Origin: Aquilaria yunnanensis
Lineage: Eukaryota > Streptophyta > Magnoliopsida > Malvales > Thymelaeaceae
NCBI GenBank assembly: GCA_039654915.1
Contig: CM077598.1
Location: 68,290,041-68,354,040 of the forward strand
Reading direction: 5' to 3'
Length of the DNA stretch: 64,000 nt
This document shows positions 20,067 through 31,113 of the stretch, in pieces (positions within the stretch are counted from its first letter, which is position 1; the number at the start of each line of letters is the position of its first letter). The notes below the pieces were generated by a model. That model was not told the origin of the DNA. It did not search any database and saw only the letters and a program-made list of their open reading frames with translations. A program made the translations under genes and the position numbers.

Positions 20067-21640
20067 AAGGGCCCGACAAGCAACTTCGCACAAACAATGG
20101 AGGCAAAGGCGTCAGAAAAAGGCAAAGAAGAAGATCTCGCAAAAGCGGAAATGGAAACAGTAGAACTTATCCCAGGACAATCTACCCGAATAGGTAAGAG
20201 CTTGGCCGAAGGTGAGAAGGAAAACCTTGTATCTTTTCTGCTGAAAAATAAAGATCTGTTTGCCTACTCATCGAAAGATATGCCAGGAGTAAACTCTGGC
20301 ATAATACAGCATAGCCTCAAAGTAAGCCCGGGAGCAAAACCTGTCCGGCAAAAGAAACGAAGCATCTCAGCCCATAAAAGCGACTTTGTCAAAACCGAAG
20401 TCCAGCGACTGTTGGACGCCAAAGTCATCAGGGAGGTGAAGTACCCCGAATGGTTAAGCAACGTGGTCATTGCCACAAAAGAAGGTAGCAGCAAACTTCG
20501 GATGTGCATCGACTTCAGAAACTTGAACGATGCTTGCCCAAAAGACTCATACCCTCTGCCACCAATAGATCAACTGGTAGATTCAACTGCTGAATATGGG
20601 CTCCTAAGTTTCTTAGACGCCTTCAGTGGCTACCATCAAATAAGGATGGACCCCGAGGATAAAGAAAAAACCGCCTTCATCACCGAGGGAGGAACATACT
20701 GCTATGTCAGGATGCCCTTCGGGCTAAAAAATAAAGGAGCCACCTACCAAAGGTTGATGAACAAGGTCTTTAAAGACCAAATGGGGAGAAACATGGAGGT
20801 GTATGTCGATGACATGATAGTCAAGAGCAAGCTGCCTAGCTATCACATTGCAGATCTAGAGGAAACCTTCCAAAAGCTCAGAGCCTTCGGGATTCGGCTC
20901 AATCCTGAAAAGTGCATCTTCGGGGTAACCTCGGAAAATTCCTTGGTTACATGGTATTCGAAAGAGGCATTGACGCTAACCCCGAGAAGATCAAGGCGCT
21001 GCTTGAGTTTCAAACTCCTGCCACAGTCAAAGACGTGCAGAGGCTCACCGGAAGAATAACCTCCCTAAGCAGATTCATTTCCAGGTACGGAGATAGGTGT
21101 CAACCTTTCTTCAAAGCCCTCACAAAGGCAGCAAAAATGGAAGGCGACCTCGGAAGGAATGATCACCCTTGGGGTGAAGATTGCCAAAAGGCCTGGGAAG
21201 AACTCAAAGTCTACCTGGCTAGCCTGCCGACTCTGCGACAACCTCGGGAGGGAGAACCCCTCGTTTTGTACCTCGCCATCACGGAGAAAGCTGTAAGCTC
21301 GGTCCTCGTGAAAGAAGAAGGGCCAAAGCAATGGCCAGTCTATTACGTCAGCAAATCCCTGCATGGCGCCGAAGTCAGGTACCCTCTGCTTCAAAAAGCT
21401 ATATACGCCTTGGTGCTTGCAGGGAGAAGGCTGCGGCCATACTTTCAGGCTCACCCCATCATCGTCCGAAGTAGTCTACCGCTACGGGATGTTATGAAGA
21501 AAGTTAATCATTCGGGAAGGCTCTCCAAATGGTGCATAGAGCTTGGCGAACACGAAATCATATATGAACCTCAGAAGGCCATAAAAGCTCAAGCACTGGC
21601 AGACTTTATCGCCGAAGTACCCACCACCAAGGAAAGCCAC
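20067..21640 (+). pseudogene. pol: Tat-D reverse transcriptase and first RNase H
   Basis: RT blocks in order: EYPEWLSN-like VKYPEWLSNVVIATK, CIDFRNLNDACPKDSYPLP, LLSFLDAFSGYHQIRMD, MPFGLKNKGATYQRLMNKVF, and the catalytic YVDDMIVKSK at about 20801-20830. A one-base deletion near 20932 (tcggaaaa against tcgggaaaa in Tat-R) shifts the frame. Connection and RNase H blocks follow (FISRYGDRCQPFFKAL, LVLYLAITEKAVSSVLV, WPVYYVSKSLHGAEVRYPLL). Inactive because of the frameshift. Confidence 0.9.
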
Positions 21641-22036
21641 ATGGATCCGAACGGAGGTGAGCCAAAGTGGACCTTACATGTTGACGGAGCCTCGGGATCC
21701 GAACACCAGGGAGCTGGAGTAGTTATCAGAGGACCCGAAGGCCTAGAGGTAAAGAAGGCTATTAAGTTCAGCTTCAGCGTCACTAACAATGTGGCAGAGT
21801 ATGAAGCCCTCATAGCGGGATTACGCTTGGCCAGAAGGATTGGCGTGAGAAACTTAAAGGCTCACAGCGATTCCCAGCTGGTAGTTCGGCAGACGGCAGG
21901 AGATTATGGGGCGAAGGACCCAATCTTGGCAAAATACCACGAGCTGGTAGCAAAGCTCATCCAAGAGTTTGACGCCGTACGGATCAAAAATGTACCTCGG
22001 CGGAATAACACAGAGGCAGATTGCTTGGCGAAGTAA
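21641..22036 (+). pseudogene. Tat-D second (archaeal-type) RNase H
   Basis: WTLHVDGASGSEHQGAGVVI with an active-site Asp, then NNVAEYEALIAGLRLARRIG (Glu) and LKAHSDSQLVVRQTAGDY (Asp), ending NNTEADCLAK. A second RNase H after the retroviral-type one is a hallmark of the Tat lineage. Stop TAA at 22034, where Tat-R reads tcc. Confidence 0.85.
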
Positions 22037-23341
22037 AAAACATACACTGAGGTGCTAGATCATCCGAGCATCTCAGTGCTGAGCATAGCGTCCTCGGGAA
22101 AGGGATGGAAAGATCCCATAAAAAGATACCTCGCAGAAAATGTGCTCCCCGAAGACCCCGGCGACGCTGCAAAACTACGAAGATGCTCAGGCCGATTCTT
22201 CCTGATTGGTGAAGAATTATACCAACAGGGATATGCAAACCCGCTGCAAAGATGCGTGGATGAAAAGGATACTGAAATGGTCCTTGAAGAGGTCCACGAA
22301 GGCATGTGTGGTTCACACATTGGAACTGATGCCCTTGCGGCGGTGATACTTCGCCAAGGATACTTCTGGCCTACCCTGAGAAAGGATGCAAGGCAGTTCG
22401 TCCGAAAATGTGGTAGTTGCCAGAAACACGCGAACATCCAGAGGGCACCCTCGGAAATGGTATCCTTGGCTGACTATCCTTGGCCCTTCGCAGTTTGGGG
22501 CATAGACCTTATTGGGCCACTCCCCTCAGCGGCCGGAGGCGTGAAATTCTGCATGGTAGCAGTAGACTATTTCTCCAAATGGGTCGAGGCAGAGCCACTA
22601 GCAACTATCTCGGCAAAAGAAGTGCAAAAGTTTATATGGAAGAACATAGTATGCAGATTCGGCATACCGAGGGTACTAGTTGCTGATAATGGATCCCAAT
22701 TCATAGACAAAGGATTCCAGGAATTTATCAGCGACCTCGGAGTAAAAATGCACTTCGCCCCAGTAGCTCACCCCCAAAGCAACGGGCAGGTGGAAGTATC
22801 TAACAGGACCATAAAAGATGGCCTGAAGAAAATACTGGGGGAAGCAAAAGGGAAATGGCCAGGAGAACTCCAAAGCATATTATGGAGTTACAGAACGACG
22901 CCCCGAAGAGCCACAGGGGAGACTCCCTTCTCACTCGTCTTCGGTACAGAGGCTATTATCCCAATAGAGATAGTTCAACCTTCAGTACGGGTGTAAATAT
23001 TTGATGAAGGTGGAAACGACCTCGGCCTAAGAACGAAGCTCGACCTCGTTGGCGAACACAGAGAAATAGCCGAGCTGAGGAGAAAAGCTTTTCAGCAAAG
23101 AGTGGCCGCGGCTATAAACTTACGGGCCAGGCCGAAAGAAATCAAGAAAAGAGACCTTGTTCTCAGAAAGGCTAACTTCGCACCGTGAAGGCTGTCCTAC
23201 GGAGTACTTCGTGCGAACTGGGAAGGACCATATGTGGTTCTTGCTGAAGTACAAAAAGGCGTGTACAAGCTTGGCAACGCCGAAGGTGTAAAATTGAAAA
23301 ACACTTGGCACTCAGATGCCTTGAAAAAATTCTACGCCTAA
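22037..23341 (+). pseudogene. Tat-D integrase
   Basis: HHCC finger: VHEGMCGSHIGTDALA, then FVRKCGSCQKHAN. The core runs WPFAVWGIDLIGPLP (first Asp), VLVADNGSQFIDKGFQEF (second Asp) and HPQSNGQVEVSNRTIKDGLK (Glu). The C-terminal domain ends HSDALKKFYA with the stop at 23339-23341. Stops at 22994 (TAA; CAA in Tat-R) and 23186 (TGA; CGA in Tat-R) disable it. Confidence 0.88.
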
Positions 23342-24000
23342 GGTTGAGCGGAGGAATCGCGTTGTACGAAAAATATTCTAAGTACAGAAGTGTCTTGAGA
23401 AAGTTTCTTAAGTGCAGAATTGTACAGAATTCTGCAAAGATGCTCACCACAAGCGCAGATATGACTTTCCGAAGTCACTTGAGCCATCACGCTCGGGAAA
23501 GATGGAAAAATCTCTAAGCAGTACTCGCCGAAATAAGCGTAGAGACAGTTTTCCGAAGTCCCTTGAGCCGTCACGCTCGGGAAAAATGGAAAACAGAAAA
23601 AACTCTCGAAAGATTTCCTAAGTCTCTTGAGCAAACATGCTCGGGACAGGAGGAGAAGAAGGAAAATTTTGACTACGTGTTTTCCGAAGTCCCTCGAGCA
23701 AACGTGTTCTGGACAAAATGGAAATGCAAAACCTGCAAAAAAGACTTAGTTAAATTTTACAGACCTTCCAAAAAAGCCTCCAGAGCGAATAGGCTCGGCC
23801 AAGAGAAGGTAATAAAGTTTCTTTGATCGCAGGTTTTCCGAAGTCTCTTGAGCAAATGCATTCGGGGCAATGGAAATAAAGAAACTTGCGAAAAGACTTA
23901 GCCAAAAAGTCTTCATTAAAGAGTAAGCTGCTTTACAATGAAGAAGTGCCCGAAGAAGGAACACAAAATTGAAGGAAAGGAAAAGGGACCCTAAAATAGC
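23342..24000. repeat. Tat-D convergent intergenic repeats
   Basis: Between the stop of pol and the stop of the antisense gene. Five imperfect units start near 23469, 23553, 23617, 23684 and 23838, each of the form ccgaagtc-y-cttgagc-n-gctcggga. The gagc...gctc pair makes a small hairpin in each unit. The Tat-R counterpart has about six. No coding frame recognised. Confidence 0.75.
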
Positions 24001-26436
24001 CTAAGGGTTCGCAGCGTCCCGAGAGCCACTTGCTTGCCCACCCTTTTCCACCACCTTCGGCGCTGGAATTGAAGGAGGAAGGTTCAAATGTTCGACCTTG
24101 GACCATTCCCACCGAGGTCCCTTAGGAATGTTTAGAGCCTCTAGAAAAGAGAGGTCTAGATCTGGGAACCTCTGGAGGACTTGGTGCCGAGCAAGGCAGA
24201 AGCCGTCCTGAAAGGCGACCTTGGCCATTTGATCAGACTTGTTCTTGTCAAGCTCAAGGTCGTCAAGCTCGTCCTTCAGATCCACGATCTCCTCCTCCAG
24301 CGACTTTATCTGCTCCTTCCCCTTCGGATTCTTCTTCAGGGACTTGACCTCGGCTGCAAGGATGTTTTTCTCAGCTGTCAGCGCCAGTATGAGCTTGTCA
24401 GAATCTGACTTATCCTTTAGGAGCTCCTCGTTGGCGGCCAGCATTCCATTTATCTGCTCGCCGAGGTCAGCAATCTTCCGGGAGGATTCCATCTCAAGTT
24501 CTTCTTTCTCCTTCTGGAACTCCTCCCGAAAGGCGGCAACTTCTTCCTTCGCAGCATCTGACAGCTGCTGGTTCTCGGCGGTCAATGCCAAGCGAGTGGC
24601 CTTCGCCTTCTCTAAGGCCTCTAAGGCAGAAGCTCGGAACTTCGCTTGCCTGGCCACCCGAACTCAGAGAAAGCCGGCGTATCCTAGCAGCTGCAAAAAG
24701 ATGAACGCAAGGTCAGTAAGAGCCAGGCACTTAGGAAAAATTGAAGGGAAAAAGGTGTGAAGAACATACCTGAGCAGCATGCTCGGTGACTTTGGCGGCA
24801 AGGGTGTCATCATCCGGATGGGCCGCCGCAATAGCCTTGAAGGAGGCCTCTGTAAGCACCCCCTTCGAAATTTGCTTCGCCATTTCTGGACAGTCCTCGG
24901 AGTACAAGTTCATGTCCTCCGTGAATGTCTAGAAAGGCTCTTTGGGAACCTTCCCTTGCAGGACTTTAGCGTCGCGAAGGGTCCGCGCCTTCGCATGTTC
25001 GGCCGCCCAGTTCGGGGTAAGTAACTCCCCTGCACGGTGAAAATGAGAAGTGGGTCAGAGACAAAGGAAAATTTAGAGAAACAAAAAGAAGCATATTTGT
25101 CCTGAAAGCAACTAACCTGGAGGGACCTCGACAACGACGTCCTCAGAGTCCTCAGCCTCCTTGGTCAAAATGCCCTTACCCTTCTGCCTGCGCCGCTCCT
25201 TGGCAGAAGGTGCCTCTACCACGGCGTCCGGAAGGACTTGCGACGGGGTAGGACTTTGGGGAGGGGCATCGGTATGAGGGACGTCGGTGGCGGCAGGAAC
25301 CTCGGCCAAAGGATCGGGCAACAAAGCGACAGCGGCCTCAGCGTCCTCACTTTCCTCCCCAATACTTTCCAAAGGGGAGGAAAGAACAGTCTTCTTCGCC
25401 CGTTTAGCCGAAGGACCAGCACCGACAGACTTCCGCCTTCGGGAAGTTGCCTTCTTTGTCTGATCCCCCTTCTCCACCTGGCCGGAGAAAAGGGACTTGT
25501 AATAGGCGGCAGGCCCGTTGCCCATCTCTGAAAAAGAAGAGAAATATTAGCGTAAGTCCGAGGAAAAAACAACAAGGGAGTAGAAGATAACTCACTTTCG
25601 AAAAGTGTTTCGAAAGAGATTTCCTCCTTAAGAAGCTTGACCAACCAGGAATCCTTCCCGGCGATGGCAGGAGCTGGCATCTCGAGGTCGGTCTCGTGCT
25701 CCTTAACCACCTTTAACTCCCGGAGGAACTCTTCGGTCATCAGCCTCCAGTTGATAGGGAAGGGGTAAAGAGAGCGCTGCGCGACCTCGGGAGCCCAGTT
25801 AGAGACTGCGCGGATGCGGCCGTCGAAGTCCGCGAAAGTGGAAGCCAACTCTGGAGTCAGCAACAACCTCGGATCAACAACGTCCACATCTAGCCTTCCT
25901 TGAGCCCATTTGGTCGGAACATACGACCAGGACTCCTCCATCTTCAAGAAAAAGAATTTCTGTTGCCACCCCCGCCAGCTGTCCTTTGTGGCGAAGGTGA
26001 ACATGAAGTTTTTGCTCCCGGACCCCCGAGGTAGCGTAAAATAGAAGCCACCCTTCGGGACCACAAAGAGCTTGTAGTACTGCATGAAGAGTATAAAATG
26101 GGGTTCTATCTCGAAGACGCCACACATACAGAGGAAGGCGTTAAAGTAGCAGTACGAGTTTGGGGGAAGCTGGTTCACAGCAATGCCATGAAATTGACAG
26201 AACTCGCAAACCAACTTTGGGGGAGGATACCGAAGACCGGCCTTCAGCTGGGCTCAAAAAATGGTAACCTCGTTTCTGTGGTTTGAAAAAGCATAATGGC
26301 TAGAACGAGGCAGCCTAGTAATGGCGTAAGAGGGAAGAAAGAACTTTTTCTTCCGCCTCTCTAACTTTGCAGGGGTGGTGCAACAAGGATGGGCTAAAAG
26401 AGGCTGCCAGCTCTCAGGGATAGGCATTGTAGACAT
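24001..26436 (-). pseudogene. Tat-D antisense gene, four exons, PF04195-like and coiled-coil protein
   Basis: Minus strand. Start ATG at 26436 (MSTMPIPESWQ). Exon 1 is 26436-25596, intron 1 25595-25528 (GTGAGT...TTTTTCAG), exon 2 25527-25117, intron 2 25116-25030 (GTTAGT...GTGCAG), exon 3 25029-24770, intron 3 24769-24691 (GTATGT...TTTTTGCAG), exon 4 24690-24001. Spliced length 2202 nt, 733 codons plus stop, frame kept at each junction. Exon 1 encodes a PF04195-like domain ('putative gypsy type transposon'): CEFCQFHGIAVNQLPPNSYC, YKLFVVPKGGFYF, SWRGWQQKFFFL. Exon 2 holds a basic NLS-like SAKRAKK. Exon 4 holds a long coiled coil and a conserved VAFQDGFCLARHQVLQRFP block. Three stops break it: TGA 26256-26254, TAG 24931-24929 (Trp in copy L) and TGA 24666-24664 (CGA in Tat-R). 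Function unknown. Confidence 0.82.
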
Positions 26437-26688
26437 GAAAGCGAGTTTGGAAAAGATGAAAAAACAGTTTCCAGAAAAAACTCCAAAGAACAGAGAGATC
26501 AAAACACTCTGGAAAACAAAAACCAACCAAAAGATTTGCCAAAGTCTGAGGATGCCGTCGTGAAAGTTGGCTGGAAAAAGCTCTGATTAAGGCAGCTCCG
26601 CCACAGAAAGCAAGTAAGTGCAAGAACAGGGGCAAAGCAGAGAGAAGAGCAGAAGAAAAAGAAAAAGGAACTTATGATGGAACGAGCC

Positions 26689-26698
26689 ATTTATAGGC
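26689..26698 (-). promoter_or_regulatory. TATA box of the Tat-D antisense gene
   Basis: Minus strand reads cctataaatg, in ggcctataaatggctcg, about 250 bp upstream of ATG 26436. This would give a 5' UTR of roughly 220 nt. It resembles the sense LTR TATA (cctataaatacc). Confidence 0.65.
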
Positions 26699-26821
26699 CA
26701 GAGGTGGGTAACCGAAACGTCGTCATAAGTACCCTTTGGAGGCGAACCGTTGCCGTAACTGCCCTCTGCACCTGAAAAGGCGCGCCCTCTGTAACCGACG
26801 CAACTCTCCTCCAATGGCAAA

Positions 26822-26930
26822 GCGCCACGTGTCAGCCGCCGCGCCAAAACGGGGACACGTCTCCTGACATCCCTAGGAAAAAGGGAGCACGTCTTCTGAC
26901 ATCCCTAAAAAGCTGGGACGCGTCGCTCAG
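26822..26930 (-). promoter_or_regulatory. ACGT-core cluster upstream of the antisense TATA
   Basis: G-box CACGTG at 26826-26831 in gccacgtgtcagcc, then ACGT cores in two related units, gggacacgtctcctgacatccc (near 26852) and gggagcacgtcttctgacatccc (near 26883), and a decayed third (gggacgcgtc near 26918). Position and content suit an upstream promoter. The remaining stretch to the purine tract (26931-27200) shows nothing else recognisable. Confidence 0.5.
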
Positions 26931-27200
26931 ACTGACACGCTTGGCCATCAGACCTGCAGAAACAAAGAGCAGGCCACCTCGAGGACACCAAGAGACAGGC
27001 TATGGCCAAACAGCCCATGACCTACGGGCAAGAGGTGTATCTTCGGCACAGGCTCCGCCTTGAAGACACCAAAGAACAGGCCAAGGCCGAACAGCCCTTT
27101 GGGCAGAAGGTGCATCCTCGAAACAGGTTGAGCTTCCTAAGAGACTCCCAAGAACAACCTCGGAAAGAGATGCAAAACCGAAGTCTTCACCTCGGCTTTT

Positions 27201-27214
27201 GAAAGGGGGTCATG
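27201..27214 (+). promoter_or_regulatory. Tat-D polypurine tract
   Basis: gaaagggggtcatg directly before the 3' LTR at 27215. Confidence 0.8.
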
Positions 27215-28090
27215 TGATAGCCAAAGGCTATCGCCTCTATCTGGCCGAACTCCCTGCCACAAGAATGGCCAGAAGAGACTGGCGATACCCGAGTGAAAAT
27301 GAGATCATACACTTCGGGAGATAGCCGAAGAGCTCCGAGCCCGGCACGCCAGGAAACTTGAGGATACTACTAGCCCCCCGAGGTTGCAAACAGATCGCCT
27401 TCGGAAAAGAGGCACCAGCTATTGCGGGCCGAACATGATCTCCCCGAAGGCGGAACTCCCTAAAGCTGGGAACCCCCCAACTGGGTGCGTGTTTCCCGAA
27501 GAGGCATTGTCCGTACCAAAGGATGACCTCGCCCAGGGACCTCGGGATTACGGCAGGAGCATTTAAGGAAGCATTTAAGGAAGCCTCTGACACGTCCTTT
27601 CACAGACGTCATAAAGTCGCCTTAATAGGCGCTCTGGCACGCTGACGCCATCAAAATCACATCATGGCCCATCTCAGCACAAGGCTCAAGGTAACCTGCT
27701 ACCAGCTATCTGTCCCCTACGCCCAGAAACTCAGGGAACATCCGACCTAACACGTGTCGCGATCTGAACGGGCTAGGCACTCCTATAAATACCAGGAAAT
27801 AAATACTTGGCAGGAGATTGGTTGGCAAAAGGTCTGACTCCCAGACTCTGAGAAAATCACCAGGCAAGACTCTTCAGCCCTTTGTGCTATTTCCTCTGCC
27901 TTTTCTCAGCCACCACTGACTTGGGCGTCGGAGGCTCCCCTCCCGGAAAAACATCCCGGGGACCTCCTAACCCACTTTTTCTGAGCTTTTAGGCACACTC
28001 CCTTGGGCGATCCATCCTCCAGGCGTTCTTCCTCCTAGAAGTCTCTCCAACAGTCACCATGACTCTAAACGATGAGGCCCATGGCCATCA
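27215..28090 (+). repeat. Tat-D 3' LTR
   Basis: 876 bp, about 26 substitutions from the 5' LTR by eye, ending ggccatca. Followed by TSD tcatg (28091-28095), after which element A resumes. Confidence 0.95.
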
Positions 28091-28095
28091 TCATG

Positions 28096-29460
28096 AATGC
28101 AGGAAGTAAACATGGTTGTGACAAAGAGAAGGGAACCACCCCCGAAGGTCTCTTACTAACTCTAGGCAACAAAGAAATGGACAGAATAGAGGGAATCACG
28201 ACCAGTAGGGGGCCCCAAACCCTGAAGTGCCTCAGGTTTGGTTAGAGCTTCAGATTCACTTAGCTCTAATCAATGAAAACTTAGTAAGACTAATTCAAGC
28301 ATGACAACAAGGAGTCCAAGTAGCTCCAGCAGAACCAGTTCAGGACGCATAGCCGCAACCAGAAAAAGATACTAGGAACACATCTGAATATGTTCCTTTT
28401 GGAAGCTTAGCAGACACAAATGATGAGACGATTGAGGTTGAAGATGAGGATAAGAGAAATCCAAGAGGTAGAAGAGTAAGATCTGAGATTGGTCAGGTGT
28501 CCTGGACCAATCCCTCAGTCTATCACCATTCCTCCATTAGGAATGAGATTGAAGAAAATAGAAGAGAGAAGATCCAGGGAATCACAGAGAGATCATAGAG
28601 AGCATCACCATACAGAGGGCTCTCACAAATCCAGGAGACACAAATCAGAAGATCTAGAAGGCCTAGATGAAGTCAGACTATTGGAGAGGTTCCAAGGCCT
28701 AAGACCTCCACAGTTTGATGGAAGAGCTAGGCCAGAGAGAGCGAATGAGTGGTTAATCTTCATAAAAAAGATGTTTAAGAAGATGCCACTCAGCTCCACC
28801 AAGAAGGTGTCACTGGCTACTTACAACTTGGTAGGCAGTGCACAGATGTGGTGGAGAAACACCAGAGATAGGTATGCTTTCCATAAGGACAGAAGGCTAA
28901 GAAGAGATATTGAGATGAGTTGGCTAGAGTTCACACAGCTGTTCCAGGAACAGTACATCAATGATGCCATCAAGGATATGAAGTAAGCTGAATTTGACGC
29001 TCTAAGGCAGGACAACCTTAGTGTCCTAGAGTATGAGCACAAATTCAATCAGTTGGTAAGGTTTGCTCCTCAATATCATGGACTAGAGGAGTTGAAGGCC
29101 AAAATATTTGTCAGAGGCCTAAAGTCGGACATTAGAAAGGCTATTAGACTTTTTGGTGTAGTTACATACTATGAAGCAGTGTAGAAAGCTCTATTAGTAG
29201 AGCAAGAGGAGTATGAGACTAAGTACTTTCCCAATGGACCAGGGGAAAGTAGTTAGGTATGAGGCAAGTAGAAAAAGCCACCACATGGCAAAGGAATTGC
29301 CAAGAATTCTCTTCTTGGTGGTGAGGGCAAGGTTAAGGGGAAGTTCCCTAGCCTAAGGTGCCCTAAATGGAAGAAGTTTCATGGAAAGAAACCTTGCTAT
29401 TTTGACACCCAAGCATGTCTAAGATGTGGATCTGTGGATCATTGGATCAAAGACTGCCCA
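28096..29460 (+). pseudogene. gag: Element A gag
   Basis: The first 390 bp are badly decayed. From 28489 on, the Gag core reads LLERFQGLRPPQFDGRA, KKVSLATYNLVGSAQMWW and FTQLFQEQYIND, then after a stop at 28984 NLSVLEYEHKFNQLVRFAP. The CCHC knuckle CLRCGSVDHWIKDC lies near 29415-29456. More stops are at 29182 and 29254-29272. Chromovirus-type Gag; inactive. Confidence 0.82.
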
Positions 29461-30123
29461 CAGGCTCGAAGGAGGCCAGAAGACCAAGGTCCAGTAAGGC
29501 CTATTAGGGCAAGACCTAGAAGGGGAGCACCTAGGGAGGGATAGCAGAGGCCAGTTCCTCCAGTGCCTCGACCTCCAGTGCAAAGAGCTGGCAGAGTCTT
29601 CCAAGTGGAGAGGCCAGGGACATCAGAGCTGGGAGGAGCACTAAAAGGTAACATTTACCTTAATGGTATGCTTGTTAGTGTTTTATTTGATATTGGTGCA
29701 TCTGTCTCTATAATGGCTAGGAAATTTGTTGATGCCATAAAATTGCCTACTGAAATCATGCTGAGGATATCCTTAGTGAAAGCAGCAGGTAGTCAATGTC
29801 TTTTCACTAATGACCTAGCTAAGAATTGTGAGCTAGTAGTAGGAAAGACTAAGGTTATGACTAATCTGCTAGTGTTGGACATTCCTAAGTATGATTTAGT
29901 GCTAGGTTTGAATTGGCTTGCTATGCATAACATAAGAATTGATTGTGCTAAGAGGGAAATCACATTGCCTGATGGTGAAGTGCATGCATTAGTGAATTCT
30001 ACGGAATTAGTGTATGAAATGCATAGCATGGACCTAGAGGTACTAGATGTGGTACCTATGATTTCTGAGCATGATTATTGTTATGTATTGAATCAATTGC
30101 ACTGTGAAGAAGAAGTTGATTGA
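29461..30123 (+). pseudogene. Element A protease
   Basis: GNIYLNGMLVSVLFDIGASV at about 29650-29709 contains the active-site motif as DIGA instead of DTGA or DSGA. Then LVLDIPKYDLVLGLNWLAMH and the usual D-C-A-K-R-E segment. The stop at 30121 leads into RT. Confidence 0.8.
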
Positions 30124-31113
30124 ATACCTATAGTGAGAGACTTTCCAGATGTTTTTCCTAAGGACCTGCCAGGTATTCCTCCACAAAGGGAGATTGAGTT
30201 TGAAATGAAGTTGCAACTAGAAACTTGTCCAATATCCATACCTCCTTACAGAATGCCAATCATAAAGATGAATGAGCTCAAGAAATAACTTGATGAACTT
30301 ATTGAAAAATGGGTCATAAGGCCAAGTGTTTGACCATGGGGAGCTCCTGTTCTCTTTGTGAAAAAGAAAGATGGATCTTTGAGACTATGCATTGACTACA
30401 TGAAGCTCAATGCAATGACTATCAAGAACAAGTATCCACTCCCTAGGATAGATGATCTTTTTGATCAACTTAAGGGAGCTAAGATCTTCTCCAATATAGA
30501 TTTGAGATTTGGATATTTCCAGTTGAGAGTAAAGGAAGAGGACATTCCTAAGACTGCATTCAGGGCCAGATATGGGCATTGTGAGTACACAGTCATGCCT
30601 TTTGGTTTGACTAATGCCCTAGTTGCTTTAATGGACCTGATGAACAAGGTGTTTAGACCACATCTGGACAAATTTGTGGTTGTGTTCATTGATGACATCC
30701 TAGTGTATTCCCAGGATGAAAATGAACATGAACATCATCTGAAGGTTGTCTTAAAGACTCTGTTGCAGCATCAGCTTTATGCTAAGTTATCCAAGTGTGA
30801 ATTCTGGATAAGGGAAGTGTCCTTTCCTAGCACACATCATAGATGCACAAGGCCTTAAGGCAGACCCTGAAAAGGTCAAGGCAACACAAGAGTGGGAAAT
30901 ACCAAAGACTATGAAGGAAATCAAAAGTTTCCTATGATTAGCTGGATATTACAGGAGATTTGTATTACGCTTTTCGATGATTGGCTCAGTTCTTACTCAT
31001 CTGACCAAGAAGGGTCAAAGATTTGAGTAGACTGAAAAGTGTGAAAAGAGTTTCCAGGAGCTCAAGCAAAGGTTGATTGAAGCTCCAATTTTGATCCTTC
31101 CTGACCCAAGTAA
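30124..31113 (+). pseudogene. pol: Element A RT and start of RNase H (interrupted by Copia element)
   Basis: FPDVFPKDLPGIPPQREIEF, then stops at 30286 and 30331, [40 protein letters not shown] and the catalytic FIDDILVYS at about 30685-30711. A frameshift near 30825 is followed by KSFL-stop-LAGYYRRF. The last residues, EAPILILPDPSN, run into the Copia LTR at 31114, and the domain resumes at about 52661. Confidence 0.85.

Larger units (their letters stand above)
17000..28090 (+). mobile_element. Tat-D: near-complete Tat (Ty3/Gypsy) element with antisense gene
   Basis: 11,091 bp, with two 876 bp LTRs differing at about 26 positions by eye (about 3 percent), perfect TSD tcatg (16995-16999 and 28091-28095), primer site, single-frame gag-pro-pol (17843-23341), convergent antisense gene (24001-26436) and a purine tract. 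It is inserted in the leader of element A, just before its gag. Defects in sense coding: stops at 18276, 19011, 19212, 20064, 22034, 22994 and 23186, and a 1-bp deletion near 20932. Large Tat/Grande/Retand-type Gypsy elements are known to carry extra ORFs, often antisense, 3' of pol. Confidence 0.95.

Noticed and set aside
19565..20125. 186-codon minus-strand frame opposite protease
   Set aside because: Shadow frame: the sense strand has clear protease motifs and the codon pattern follows the sense frame. A similar shadow appears at 57366-57737 and beyond.
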